A stretch of DNA of 64,000 nt from Turnera subulata (taxonomy: Eukaryota; Streptophyta; Magnoliopsida; Malpighiales; Passifloraceae): the NCBI GenBank assembly GCA_028386065.3, contig JAKUCV010001564.1, positions 1-64,000 on the forward strand. Reading direction: 5' to 3'. A model generated the notes under the pieces. It did not search any database. It was not told the DNA's origin and saw only the letters and a list, made by a program, of their open reading frames with translations. Below, piece by piece: positions 22,257 through 33,986 of this stretch. Every line of letters starts with the position of its first letter. Positions within the stretch are counted from its first letter, which is position 1. Both the position numbers and the translations under genes were made by a program.

Positions 22257-24179
22257 AGTATCCAAGCCAGGAGTTGAGTACGTGCTGTTTTGCGATGCTT
22301 CAGGTCTTGGTTTGGGAGCAGTTCTGATGCAAGAAGGCCGAGTAATTGCCTATGCTTCGAGACAGTTGAGACCGTATGAGAGGAACTATCCGACACATGA
22401 CTTAGAAATGGCCGCAGTGATCTTTGCTTTGAGGATTTGGCAACATTACCTATTCGGAGAGAGATGCCGGATTTTCACAGACCATAAGAGTCTCAAGTAC
22501 ATCATGACTCAGAAGGAACTTAACCTGCGACAAAGACGTTGGGTTGAGTTACTGAACGATTATGATTGTACTATTGAGTACCACCATGGAAAAGCTAATG
22601 TTGTAGCTGAAGCTTTGAGCTGGAGACAACCAGAAGATGCTTCCACGACCTACTCGATATCCTCTCTTATCGAGTTAAGGAAGATGGTAGTTGATTTGTT
22701 AGTGGATGAGACAAGAGCCTTATTGACTCATATTGAAGTCAAGTCTAATCTGAGAGGCTGGATTGTGGAACTACAAGATGGAGATCCCGACTTGATCAAG
22801 CTGAAGGAAGCAGTCCGCAATGGAAAAGAGGATAAGTTTCACATAGCCGAGGATAGTGCATTGATGCTGGGAAAACGTCTATATGTACCCAGTGTTGGTG
22901 ACCTGTGCAGTCAGATTCTAGAAGAAGGACATATGACGCCGTATAATATGCATCCCGGAAGCACCAAGATGTATCAGAATTTGAGGAATCATTTTTGGTG
23001 GCCACGTATGAAGAAAGATGTAGCCGAGTATGTTGCTAAGTGTATCACCTGCCAGCAAGTGAAAGCCGAGCATCAGGCTCCAGCAGGAAAGTTGAGATCT
23101 TTGACAGTGCCAGAATGGAAGTGGGAGATGATCACTATGGATTTTGTGGTTGGATTACCGTTGACTCGGAGGTAGCATGATGCTATCTGGGTTACCGTTT
23201 ATCGACTTACAAAATCAGCCCATTTTCTTTCCATCCGACAGACAGACACCTTGGATAAGTTGGCGAAGCAGTATATTGCAGAGATTGTGAGACTACATGG
23301 GATTTTTAAGTCCATAGTCTCAGATAGAGATCCGAGATTCACATCACGGTTTTGGAAGAGTCTGCAAACAGCTTTGGGTACGAAGCTGAGTTTCAGTACC
23401 ACGCTTCACCCTCAGAGAGACAGACAGTCAGAGAGGACTATTCAGACACTGGAAGACATGCTAATGGCTTGCGCTCTTAACTTCAGTGGGAGTTGGGATC
23501 AGTATTTGCCTTTAGCAGAGATAACAACAGTTATCATTCCAATATCGGCATGCCACCGTTTGAAGCTCTTTACAGAAGGAAATTCCAAAGTCCAGTTTGT
23601 TCGGATGAAGAAGGTCTTCGTTTGATTGTTGGTCCAGACTTGGTTAAGCAGACAGTTGATAAGATTCAGACAGTTAAGCAGAGTGTGAGAGCAGCACAGG
23701 ACCGACAGAAGAGTTATGCCAATAAGCATCGACGTGAGATGGAGTTCCAGGTGGGAGAAAGAGTTTTCCTCCGAGTTGCACCATGGAAAGGAGTTATCAG
23801 ATTCGGGAAAAGAGGGAAGCTAAGTGCTAGGTACATCGGGCTGTATGAGATCGTAGAAAGGGTTGGACCATTGGCGTACAGATTATCTCTACCAGAGGAG
23901 TTGTCGTGGATTCATGACGTGTTCCATGTCTCCATGTTGAGGAGGTACAGATCAGATCCGAGTCACGTGGTTACAACAGCAGATGTTGAGGTATTAGAAT
24001 ATCTTACGTATACAGAGTTGCTAGAGCAGATTCTTGCCCGAGAGGTCAGACAGTTGAGGAACCATGTCATACCGTTGGTAAAGGTTAAGTGGAGCAAGCA
24101 CTCTGCAAACGAGTCTACGTGGGAAGTTGAGGAGCATATGCGTGCTCAGTACCCGCACCTATTTACGGTATCAGAGTGA
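22257..24179 (+). pseudogene. gypsy-2 RNase H, integrase and chromodomain, disrupted
   Basis: RNase H is clear ([55 protein letters not shown]). It is followed by the HHCC zinc domain ([29 protein letters not shown]) and the integrase core ([33 protein letters not shown], where gypsy-1 has QTDGQSE). The chromodomain-type tail is VKVKWSKHSANESTWEVEE, ending YPHLFTVSE at a TGA (24177-24179). A TAG at 23173-23175 and a frameshift near 23520 break it. Confidence 0.88.
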
Positions 24180-24214
24180 ATTTCGGGGACGAAATTTTTT
24201 TAAGGTGAGTAGGC

Positions 24215-26807
24215 TGTAATAGCCCAGGTAAAAATTTCATTTTTACCGGGACTGTTTACGTTATTCTACAGTAATTTACCATTAAAATTAATCTTGGGTA
24301 ATTAATTTATGGTAACTCGAGCTTTGGATTCCGAAACCGAGCCTTGTCCCACGCTCGGAATTTTTCTGCGGCTTTTACGGACCAAAGTTGGAATTTTTCG
24401 GGTCCAGGAATCTTCAGAAAAGCCGGGTTTATCCTCGAGTTAATGGACCAAAAATAAAGGTAAGGGGGTAAACTAGATATTTTCTGGTCCAGGCGGGTCA
24501 CACCTCACATGTTGCACAGTACCACATAATTGAGGAGCTCAATTATTCAGTCGTCTTCTTCTGTGACACCTGTGAGCTGCTTGTGTAACCCGTGCCTTAC
24601 GAGTATCCATGCACTACCTATAAAACTGTGTCTCTTCTGCCTCACCATGCACACAGCCTTCAGCCTCATCCTCTCCTCTGCAAAGCCTCACTTGCAAAAC
24701 CTCCTACTGCAAAACTCATCTAACAATACCAAACCTACAAAAGAAAAGAAAAAAAAAATAATAACAAAACACACACACCCCAACCAAAACTACGTCGTTT
24801 TGGACAACCTCAACACCCCTCTTCTTCCTTTCTCCTTCACTGCCGCCACCCGTGACCACCACCTCCACCACCTGCAACCGCCGCCACCACACTCGCCACC
24901 ATCTCCTTGCTTCCTCCTCTCCTCCCTCGCTCCCCGCCGCTGCAACCCAGCAGCCGCCACCCTCTTCCTCTTCGCTTTAGTTACCAGCGACCACAGGACC
25001 CGAGCCCTACAACCGTGCCGACGTCGCCTCCGTCCATGCTTCCTTCTCCCGACGTGCGCCGCCTCGCATCGCCTCGCCTGTCGCGTCGCACCGCTCGTCC
25101 TCGCCCCGTTCACGCCACCGCCGAGCTCACCAAGGTGAGGAGATCCTTGGGTTGAAGACAACCCGAGTCCTTCACACATCCTGGTGCTGGGTCGGGTTGA
25201 CCCGGATGCCACCTGGGCTGAATGTGATGGTGGGCTTGGGTGTGGGCTTGGGTATATGGGCTAATTGGTTGGGCTGGAATAGTACTTTTTTTGGCTGATC
25301 CAGAATTAAAAAAAAAATAATTATAATTATATTACTATCTGACAAAAAAACTATAATTCTTGGAAAATAATTTGGAAAAATATATATACTTATGGCAAGA
25401 TAGTTATAGCATGGTAATTAATTTGGAAAAAATATATAATGAAAGTATTTTGGAAAATATAAGTAATGGAAATATTTTGGAAAGTACATACTTATGGAAA
25501 ATAAATATGGAAAGGGTATTATCAAAGTAAGTATTATACCGGAATAATAAGTATGGTACTATTTTGACACTTGAAAATAAATGGTGAATTATGATGACAA
25601 TGGGAATAACCCGGGGCAGTACCGAGACAAGTTTGTATTTATTTTTACGGCTTACAGTATTAGTCTAGCATCTGCATATCATCTTATGTGTGCATATATT
25701 ATTGTTTGATATAGGAATTGATAACGAGCAGTTTCATAAGGAACCGGACTTGGAACCTGCCGAGAAGTTCTATAACTGATAATCGGCTAAGGTGAGGATG
25801 GATAACCCTTAATATGTGCCTGTAATACTTTGTGTGCTTTATTGTTTGATTGAACTGCTGAGATGTTCATTGTCGGTTATTTGACTACTGTGGTTATTGC
25901 TGTTGTGGTTGTTGGACTGTGTTGTTGATTCTTGGATATTGTGTTGAGATTGATGTTGAACTATTGACTATGGATAATTGAGAAAAGGATAATGGATATT
26001 GGAAATGGAAATTGGATAATTGGAAGTTGTGTTGACGACTTTATTGTCACTTGGAAAGTAGTGGTACGACTCGATGGTTAAAGACTGTTTTGTGGTGGCC
26101 ATGATCTGGGTTACTTGTGATAAGCATGTCTGTGCTTGGGATGTCTATCCCATTGATATATTTGGATGTCTATCCCTGGGTTACTATTTTGGGATGTCGA
26201 TCCCTGGGTTCTCTTGGTTTTGATCTGGCACCCGAAATATGTTGATAACCTGGTACGACCCTAGCTTGTCCAGTGACGGGGCCCGGAAGATAAAATTGGT
26301 TATAATTAAAGATGTCCTTTTAGCCCTGGTTCAGTCTTGACTGAGATATGCTTTTGTTTTGCCTGTGATTTCTTTACAGTATTACGGTTGCCTGCATATC
26401 TCTGTTTATCCTTGGTTGGTGAGCACTTCGGACTCACCCCTCGCCTGCGGGGTTTCATCTCGTAGGTTAAGTTGTTTCGTAGTTCAGGTACGATGTTCGA
26501 CGGCTGCTGCTTTCTCCTCCACCTGACTTCGGATCCATACCTCCGCTGCATGTGCATATAAGTCTTCCGCTGCTGTACGATATATGTTGTTGTGTTGCTG
26601 TTTTTTATGATGCTGTTTATACTGGATTATGCTGCTGCTGTTGAGCTAGCGTGTGTGGTTTGAATAATGGTCCCCGAGTATTGGTGACGGCTGTATTATA
26701 TGGATTGCTGATGTAAAATACTTGTGAGTTGTACTGTCTGTTCTATCAATAAGAATAGTTTCGGCACGTGTTTACTATGTCTAGTAAATACGGGTCGGGG
26801 CGCTTCA
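24215..26807 (+). repeat. gypsy-2 3' LTR (2,593 bp, full length)
   Basis: It starts TGTAATAGCCCAGG, with an inverted repeat (CCAGGTAAAAAT and ATTTTTACCGGG) in the first 45 bases, and ends GGGGCGCTTCA. A purine-rich stretch AAGGTGAGTAGG precedes it. It contains the segment lost from the 5' LTR, including GGTGAGCACTTCGGACTC, which also occurs in family-B LTRs. Confidence 0.93.
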
Positions 26808-26812
26808 CTTTC

Positions 26813-27085
26813 AGCTCAAGTTTGTGCAGGTCAGTTTCCAACATTATCCACCAAAAGATAGCAGTAAAAGAATTTCAATCTTTTTGCAAAAGTTATTATT
26901 TGCCTATGATACATTAATATTTTTTTTTGGCTGAATGGAATTAATTACAGAGCCTTTAAAATATGAATACAATATTTGTAGTTTATAGTGTAAGTAGGTT
27001 ATTGAGGTACAGTTAGTCATACATAGATAAACTAACTAGTTGGAAAAATCCCACTTACCGGAGAGAAAGCAAGTATAAAATAAAA
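26813..27085. other. Unique host sequence right of gypsy-2
   Basis: This is the continuation of the sequence interrupted at 12264. No ORF or repeat is recognised. Confidence 0.5.
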
Positions 27086-28476
27086 TAATATTATACCACA
27101 TGATTTTAAAAATATAACAGTGTGCCACGTGCATCGCAAATGTGTCAAAAGAAAAGAAGTAAAAAGAATATTTACACTTATACATTAATATTTTAAAATT
27201 ATATAAAATATCAAACTATTTTAAGCCTTAAAATCAATAACATTTACATGATAATAAAGAACTAATATGTAGAATAAAAGATTAATGCAATGAATCAAAA
27301 GTATAATTACAAATTAATAAATATATAAAAGGTTATAAAAATATGCTATAGAAAAAGTAAAAAGGTGATATTACAGGTGACATAAAAATGAATTTATAGA
27401 ATCGTACAAAACAAATAGTAACTTAAAATTTATAAGATTTTTATGTATATATAAAAACAAACTTTATATAATTAACATAAATTTTAAAGAATAAAAATTA
27501 TTTTATAAAAATTGAATAATATACTATTATGATAAAAAGATGAATCAATTGCAAAATTAACTAAAAAAACATAAAAATAAATATTAAGACAAATATAAAT
27601 TCAATATCACATGATCTATCCGCCATGCAATCTCGTGTATAACACGGTGCAAATGGACTAGTTCAAACCCGGCATAAGTACGTACATCCTTTTTACAATG
27701 TCTGAAATTAGCCAAAATAGGAAGGAGTAAACGCATGGTAGTTACGAATTGTGTCAGATTTCTCTTTAAAAAAAGCTGAGATCTTGAACATGGGGATTGT
27801 TTCTTATACTGTTCAAAGGGGGAAACATCGGTCCGTTTGTGATGTTCGCATAAAAATGTCATCTTGATGTTCTCTGCTTTCTTTTCTGCTGTGTTTATAG
27901 TGTTCCACAAAATTCTTCTCTATATTACGAGGTGATTTAGGTGAAAGACAACAAGGTCTTTAGCAGGTGTCCAATTCCCCTCGTGTTGTTGAGAAATTGT
28001 TGAGAAATATAAAGGTGTTGTTTCATTAGCATTAGTTACTTCGGGTTGACTTGTAGTGTTTAAGAGAATAGGAGGAGAGGTTTTAAAAAAAAAAGAATAA
28101 GTTAAAAGTTAGAAGTAAGTATAAATAAGTCCTATTAAAAAATGGATCCTCTTAGAATTTTGCTAAAGATTTTTTTCAAGAAATATTAGTTGAGTGTAGC
28201 ATTCCATCGCAAGGTGCGTAATGTATCTATTATTTTTTTTCTTTTTCATGTAAGGTTGTTTTTAACTTGATAAAGGTACTTGAATGAATGATGGACGGTG
28301 TTGATTGTTTCTTCTTTACAAGAAACAATGAAAATTTTTTTAAAAAATTACTATACATTAAACAATGTTCATTGTTAAAAATCAAGATGAACACTAAGAT
28401 ATGGTTGATTTAAATAATTAGACATTTATTATCTTTAACTAAAATATTAAATTAGAGTTTTACTCTTTAACATGCT
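27086..28476. repeat. Duplicated block, copy A2, left part
   Basis: It matches 8985-10390 with small indels. The conserved minus-strand reading (FRHCKKDVRTYAGFELVHL, HEIAWRID) is again present at 27584-27910, here in a 108-codon frame. The block is split at CACAG by the family-B element and continues at 38040. Confidence 0.85.
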
Positions 28477-28481
28477 CACAG

Positions 28482-31400
28482 TGAAACGCCCCGACCCATA
28501 TTTACCGTACACAGTAAACACGTGCCGGAACTGTAACGATCCGACACCAACGTGAATCAGCATACAGTGAACAAACTTAACAAATGGCTTAGCAGTCCAT
28601 TAAGCTGGCTCAAAAGCCCAATATCAAAAATATACAACTGGCCCTTCGGCCCAACAACAACTACACATCACCCGATCTCGGGAGCAACAATAACATCACA
28701 ACCGGCCCAAGGCCCAACAATAGCAATAAATAGCACAGCGGAAGACTTAATAACTCACAAAGACACTGTATGCGACACTGATGCAAACTAATGGATCCGA
28801 GTCCTGTCCAAGGGATAACGTCGCGGCCTGTCTGGAATGCAACATACCTAAACCACAAATAACTCAACCTACGGGATGAAAGCCCGCAGGTGAGGAGTGA
28901 GTCCGAAGTGCCCACCGGGTAAAACCCATAAGCAAATATACATATACAAGCAACCGTAAATTCCAAGTCACATCACCAACAATTAACTAAGGTTCTCACG
29001 AACCTTAAATACACACTTGTGATCCTAGACACGCTATTCCAATTTTATTATCAGGGCCCCTATCACTAGTTAAACGGTGGCCGTCGCCTGGTAGTCAAGC
29101 TAGCTAGCCCGTGGACCCCGCCCTGATACCTTCACGTATAACTAGCACAGACAGGGAGCAGACCCCAAGCACACTCTCCCCCAGCACCGTAAAAATAAAG
29201 ACTACCATCTGACTGTTCCAACATTTAACCGTAACTTACTAGATGTCTAAGTGTTTTCATTTTATTAATGTAACTATTTTAGTCTTGATACCACAATACT
29301 ATTAACCAACCATCAACTCATTATCCCGAGCAGGCTCGCAGCCTCTCCGCTCGTCCGGATAATAATCAATACTACTTAACCATCAGATTCCACATAATAG
29401 TGTTCCGGTACTCAAATCATGTCAATCTCACAGACAACAACAACAACGGTAAATTTATCATCACTAACATCATCAACATCAACAACAATCAATACTTATC
29501 ACAACAACCATTCATAACCACAAGTATAGTATCATACCAACTAACATCACACACAGTGAACAAACAGCAACTTGATATCACGGGCAGTATATAAATATTT
29601 ACTTATCCTCACCTTAGCCGATTACCAGTTATGGAATTGCCCAACAGATTCCAAGTCCGGTTCCTCAGGTAACTGCTCGTTATCGACTCCTATATAACAA
29701 ATAACAAATGCACACATAAGATGCACAGTAATTGATATGCCATAATATGTTGCATTTTCTTTATCATCATCGTTTATCGTTATTAATCCTTTTTCAAAAA
29801 TAATATATCGTACTTATATCCGGAAATCATTTCGGTACCAAACTTTAATTAAATCTCTTTTCAAAATATTTTCATAAATTAATTATACTTTTCCCAAAAT
29901 ATAATCACCATAATTTCCTGGAAAAAGAAAACATATGTATATATATATTTTCTAAAACATTTTTCGTTAAGCTATTTATCATAACATAATTACCAAATAT
30001 TATTATTATTATTCAAAATAAAAATATATAAAATAATCGTATGCTATACCAAAAAACATATACTCATAAAGGCTTATTCTGAAAATAAATACAAATTAAT
30101 AAATAGGTACTTTTATTTCTAAAAACAAATTACTTTCCAAATAATTATATATCCACATAATTGTATATATTTCAGAAATATTACTTATATATATTTTTCT
30201 GAAAATATATCCCTTTTATTTATTATTTTTTTTATCTTCCCATGTTTACTATATATTTATATTTTCCAGAAATATGTAATCCTTAATATATATGTATATA
30301 TACCTATGGCTTTTGTTTTTTTTTTTTTAACCTTAACCAGACTGGGCCAAGTTTTTTTTTTTGCCAACAACCCAGCCCAAAGGTTTAACCCAACCCAAGG
30401 AGGTCCGACCCGCTGTTCTAAGACAACAGGCCCAAGACCAGGCCCATCGTCTTGGATTCAGTAGCCACGGCCCGCCCTTGGTCGTCTTCAACCTCGAGCA
30501 CGGCTGCTCACCTAAGCGGGACGACTAGGCAACGGTGAGCTCTGCAAGGCGTGACACGAGCGGACGACGCGAGCAAGAAGGCTGCAGGCGCGGGTTCCTC
30601 GCGAGGATGGCGGCTTCACTTGGCAGCAGCGGTCGCGTGAGTCGTCGGAGACGCAACCGGGCCTACTGCGGCTTCGTTCTGCGGCGTCCACGGTGAGGAA
30701 CAGCGGTACGCCAAGCGAGGCAAGGAGGAAGGCGACGGTGGAAGCTGCATCTGGTCTGCGCGGCGATGGAGAGGAAACGCGAGGTGGATTCGACGGCTCT
30801 GCTCGTCAGATCTGGTGGCTCGTCGACTGGTCTCCACGGGACGGCCAGGAAGAGAGGAGGGCGGTCGTCGGGTAGCACGATGGTGGTCTCGGCTGGTGAA
30901 GGCGACCGGTGAAGGGTGGTCTCTGGTGGTGATGGTGTCGGGGAAGGAGAAGAAGAAAAGGAAAGAAAAAAGAAAAGAAAGAAAAAAAAAGAAAAGGAAA
31001 AAAGAAGAGGAGGTGGTAACGGGTGTGTGTGTGTGTTTTTTTTTTTTCCTTTTCTGGTTTGGTCTTGTGAGTTGCAAGAAAAAAAAACGGACTGCGTTAT
31101 GGTGTTTTGCAGAGGGGAGGAATATGGGGCACTAGGCAGTGGGTTTGCAGGCAGGAGGATGAAGATGAAGGTGATGGTGTAGGGTGCAAAGGCAGGCAGA
31201 AATTCACAGGTGACACGGGGAGAAAAAGAGAGGGCGCCGCCTGCATTATTGCCTCAATAATGCAGGCGTGTCCAAACCGGACCAGAAAATAACTGATATA
31301 CCCACTTAATTATTTTCCAGTGTGATTTTTCTGAGGATTCCGGGACCCGAAAAATACCAACTTAGGTCTGAAAAAAATCCACGGAAAAATCCCGAGCGCG

Positions 31401-31516
31401 GGAAAACCTTGGTTTCGAGAAACGATACCCGATTTACCTTGAATTAATTACCCAAGATTAATTCATTCGGTAAATCACTGTAAAAAGACTTTTACAGTTT
31501 TACCCGGGCTGTTACA
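28482..31516 (-). repeat. Family-B 3' LTR
   Basis: The plus-strand ends are TGAAACGCCCCGACC and CCGGGCTGTTACA. It has one copy of the 57/58-bp repeat and lacks about 20 bp of the terminal hairpin found in the partner LTR. A GC-rich segment (30500-30900) and a long purine tract (30945-31010) are present. Confidence 0.93.
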
Positions 31517-31560
31517 TTCTACCCACCTTAAAAAGAATTTCGTCCCCGAAATTCCGTCTT
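31517..31560 (-). other. Polypurine region next to family-B 3' LTR
   Basis: On the element strand the sequence GGAATTTCGGGGACGAAATT and a following AAGGTGGGTAG run into the LTR start. The same arrangement precedes the gypsy-2 3' LTR, which links the two families. Confidence 0.7.
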
Positions 31561-31660
31561 ATTCGTGGGTCCTACCACAATAAGCTTCCGGTACACTCTA
31601 CCAGCTGTCCAAATTCAACGCGGGATACCGCTTATACCCTTAAGCGACATCTTATCTTCT

Positions 31661-31668
31661 TATAAATA
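31661..31668 (+). promoter_or_regulatory. TATA box of antisense ORF 1 (family-B interior)
   Basis: TATAAATA lies 42 bases before the ATG at 31703, on the strand opposite to the LTR retroelement. Confidence 0.4.
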
Positions 31669-31702
31669 CCAAATCTCATAACTGAGACACTCACTCTCAG
31701 CC

Positions 31703-32077
31703 ATGGACTCTCCACTAAGAATAAGAACCACCTCAGACTCCGAGGATAACAGCTACATCGGTGGTACTGCCTTCCCGAGAAGCTCCGATGAGGAACTTCC
31801 CAAGAAGCGATTCAAGACAAACACCATCAGTCTGAAGGAAGATATGGTGGTCTCCCCAAGACAACGAAAGAAGCGTGCCAACAAGAAGGTTGAGGATAGG
31901 AAGGGCAAGGCAACTGCTGAAAGCAGCACTCCACTGCAGACACTATCGTAGCTGAACGTCTCACTGAAGAAGGTCAGCTCGGCAGTGATGCAGATAGAAC
32001 TGGCGTGCGCGGAACTCTTTCCTCACGTGAAAAACATCCAAAAACTTGTAAAATTCCTTGAGAAGCATGTAACTTAA
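31703..32077 (+). pseudogene. Antisense ORF 1 in family-B element, one in-frame stop
   Basis: I do not recognise this protein. It begins MDSPLRIRTTSDSEDNSY and is basic in the middle (SPRQRKKRANKKVEDRKGK, a possible nuclear localisation signal). It meets a TAG at 31949-31951, then stays open in the same frame for 41 codons (KKVSSAVMQIELACAELF, IQKLVKFLEKHVT) to a TAA at 32075-32077. The tail looks helical. It runs opposite to the host LTR element and has its own TATA box. It could be a captured host gene piece or an antisense accessory gene, a class known from plant Tat-lineage elements such as Grande. Confidence 0.4.
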
Positions 32078-32133
32078 TAGAGTACTTCTTCTCTGTTGTA
32101 AAACCGTTGTGAAATAATGATGCAATTCAACAT

Positions 32134-32760
32134 AGAAATACAAGAGATGACTTGAGCAAGCCATTGGGGCCAATTACTAGGTCACGCGCAAACAAGTTCA
32201 AAGCACAACTTCAAGTTTTCGTACAAGCAGTAATTTCACAAGAACTTCAAGAGGACACAAAGATCAAGTTTGGAGAGGAATCTAAAGAGATCTCTAAGTG
32301 TGTGAGCATTCTAGAAGAATCAAGTCAAAAGTAGCCATTTTACTGTTCAATTGCTGTTCATCCCGAAAATTACTGTTCACGCCGGAAAATTACTGTTCAT
32401 TTTCAGGTTGGAAAATTCACTAAGGAGCTAGAGATACCCACTATCCATATTGAGTGCTCTTTCATCATTTGGTTTGTTGGTGTGGTTGGCGTTAGTGTGG
32501 TTGGTGTGCATTAAAGAAAACAAAAGATGATTAGTGCTTGTTTAGTGCTTGTATTTAAAATTCAATCCTTTGCTTTTTGGCTTCTATAAAAGCCAACCAT
32601 GTACCAAGTTTGAAATCAGAATATACATGATGACTTGAGTGTTTATAAGAAAGCTTAATGCTTATCTTTGGAAGAGAGTGGTTCTTCTAATTAAATGAAG
32701 TTCCTAACTTAGTTGAATAGTTCATTCAAAAATGAACACCGCAATAAAGTTAAGAAAGTA
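32134..32760 (+). mobile_element. Fragment of another retroelement, 3' end with possible LTR promoter
   Basis: A 60-codon reading contains LGPITRSRANKFKAQLQVFVQ. The G-P-I/M-T-R-S/A-R-A-x-K-F pattern is one I associate with the C-terminal part of plant LTR-retroelement polyproteins. Downstream are three TACTGTTCA-type repeats (32341-32405) and TATAAA at 32585-32590 in TTCTATAAAAGCCAACC, resembling an LTR promoter. This suggests a foreign retroelement end inside the family-B interior. The boundaries are not resolved. Confidence 0.35.
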
Positions 32761-33600
32761 TGAGAAACAATGGTTAAGGAACGACAAAACCCCCACTTCT
32801 CAAGATAGGGCCAACTAACTTAAACCCCAGCCCCTGTTTGTAACTAAGCCTCCACTAAGATCGAATCAAGATCCTAACAACGGCATAGTAATAAATAAAT
32901 AAAACAAGTTTTCTTTTTTAAATCAAAACTCTTATGTTACGAAATCTCGTGTTAAACAGAAAAATAAAACATCTCAAAGCAGAACAAAAATCAACAATAA
33001 GGATATAAAATCAAGCATAAAGAAGCTAAAAACAAAACTCGTTTAACAAAACCAAAACATAAAGAAGTTAAAACAAAAACATATGTTCATGTTCAGCGCT
33101 CTAGATCGGTCGTAAACATCCTCGATCCCGAGAAATGTGACATGCACAGCTAAGGTGACGTCGGTTTCCCTTGTGAAAAAGACATCTGTTAACTCGCAAG
33201 GCGATGATCACGAGCACATCCTGTGTCCCTCGAAAGAAACGTTATCCACTTGTCCACAAACTCCGCATGAGCCAAAAATGTCTGTCAGGTCTAGTATCCC
33301 TCCATGATGTCCAAACATGAGCAACCTTGTCGCACATGCACTCCACCCGAGGTATGGTCCCATCAATCTAGCCACAATGATCACGGATGCATGTGATAAA
33401 AATGCAAGAAAAAGTCATAAAAAGAAATGCCAAGGTAGCCAGGGCGATAGAAAATTGTGAGATGGAAAAGAGCTGAAAAACACTTGCGTTTGTAGTCCGA
33501 AAAACATATAAAGTGATGAAGTTATAAATAAGGCAACGGCAAAATTTTCAAAAGCAACACCTTGAAGAACGTAACGGTTTGAAGTTTTGTGAAGGGAATC
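32761..33600. other. Non-coding interior of family-B element
   Basis: No coding signal or terminal repeat was recognised in this stretch. Confidence 0.5.
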
Positions 33601-33609
33601 TGCTTTCCC

Positions 33610-33835
33610 TATCCCCGAAAAATATTTTATTTTGTATTTTATTTTTCTTTTTCTTTACCTTCTTTTCTCTCTTTTTTTTTTTACCGCTTCCTTCTCTTTC
33701 TTTTTTTTCTTCTTTGCCTTGTTTTTTTTTACTATTAACTTCTCTCCTTTTTTTTTCTTTTTTTTCCTTCATCATTTTTTTTCTTTTTCTTTACTACCTC
33801 GTTCTCTTTTATTTTATTTTTTTTTGGGAACAGGT
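33610..33835. repeat. Pyrimidine-rich (CT/T) low-complexity tract
   Basis: About 225 bases almost entirely of T and C on the plus strand. Long ORFs on both strands here are artefacts of composition. Confidence 0.9.
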
Positions 33836-33872
33836 GGGGCCTATATTTTGAAAAAATAGGTAAATATTTCCC

Positions 33873-33986
33873 TATAAAAGGCAAAAGAACGGTAAGCAGA
33901 AACCACAAAGTATCCAAAGGACAACAAAACACTTAGTCAAAGAAAACACAACGTTCAGAAAACAAAACATCACGCGTCGAAACAAC
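33873..33986 (+). promoter_or_regulatory. TATA box and CAA-rich leader of antisense ORF 2
   Basis: TATAAAAG (33873-33880) is followed, after about 25-30 bases, by an A/C-rich, G-poor stretch (ACCACAAAG, GGACAACAAAACAC, GAAACAACATGCC) that leads into the ATG at 33987. The layout resembles an efficient plant 5' leader of about 80 bases. Function is inferred from layout only. Confidence 0.45.

Larger units (their letters stand above)
12265..26807 (+). mobile_element. gypsy-2: Ty3/gypsy chromovirus with nested insertions
   Basis: The element has a 5' LTR (12265-18994, split by a copia element), internal gag-pol (18995-24214) and a 3' LTR (24215-26807). It is flanked by the 5-bp target duplication CTTTC (12260-12264 and 26808-26812). 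LTR ends are TGTAA and GCTTCA. Gene order is gag, protease, reverse transcriptase, RNase H, integrase, chromodomain, as in gypsy-1. After removing the nested 4,696 bp the 5' LTR is 2,034 bp, against 2,593 bp for the 3' LTR, because of an internal deletion. Multiple stops and a MITE in pol make it non-autonomous. Confidence 0.95.

Noticed and set aside
28552..29594. Several 60-100-codon ORFs within family-B LTRs, repeated at 35099-36090
   Set aside because: They lie in LTR sequence on either strand with no coding features. They recur only because the LTR is duplicated.
33548..33932. Overlapping ORFs on both strands in the T/C-rich tract
   Set aside because: They are made of Phe/Ser/Leu or Lys/Glu runs from low-complexity DNA. 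No domain or start context supports them.
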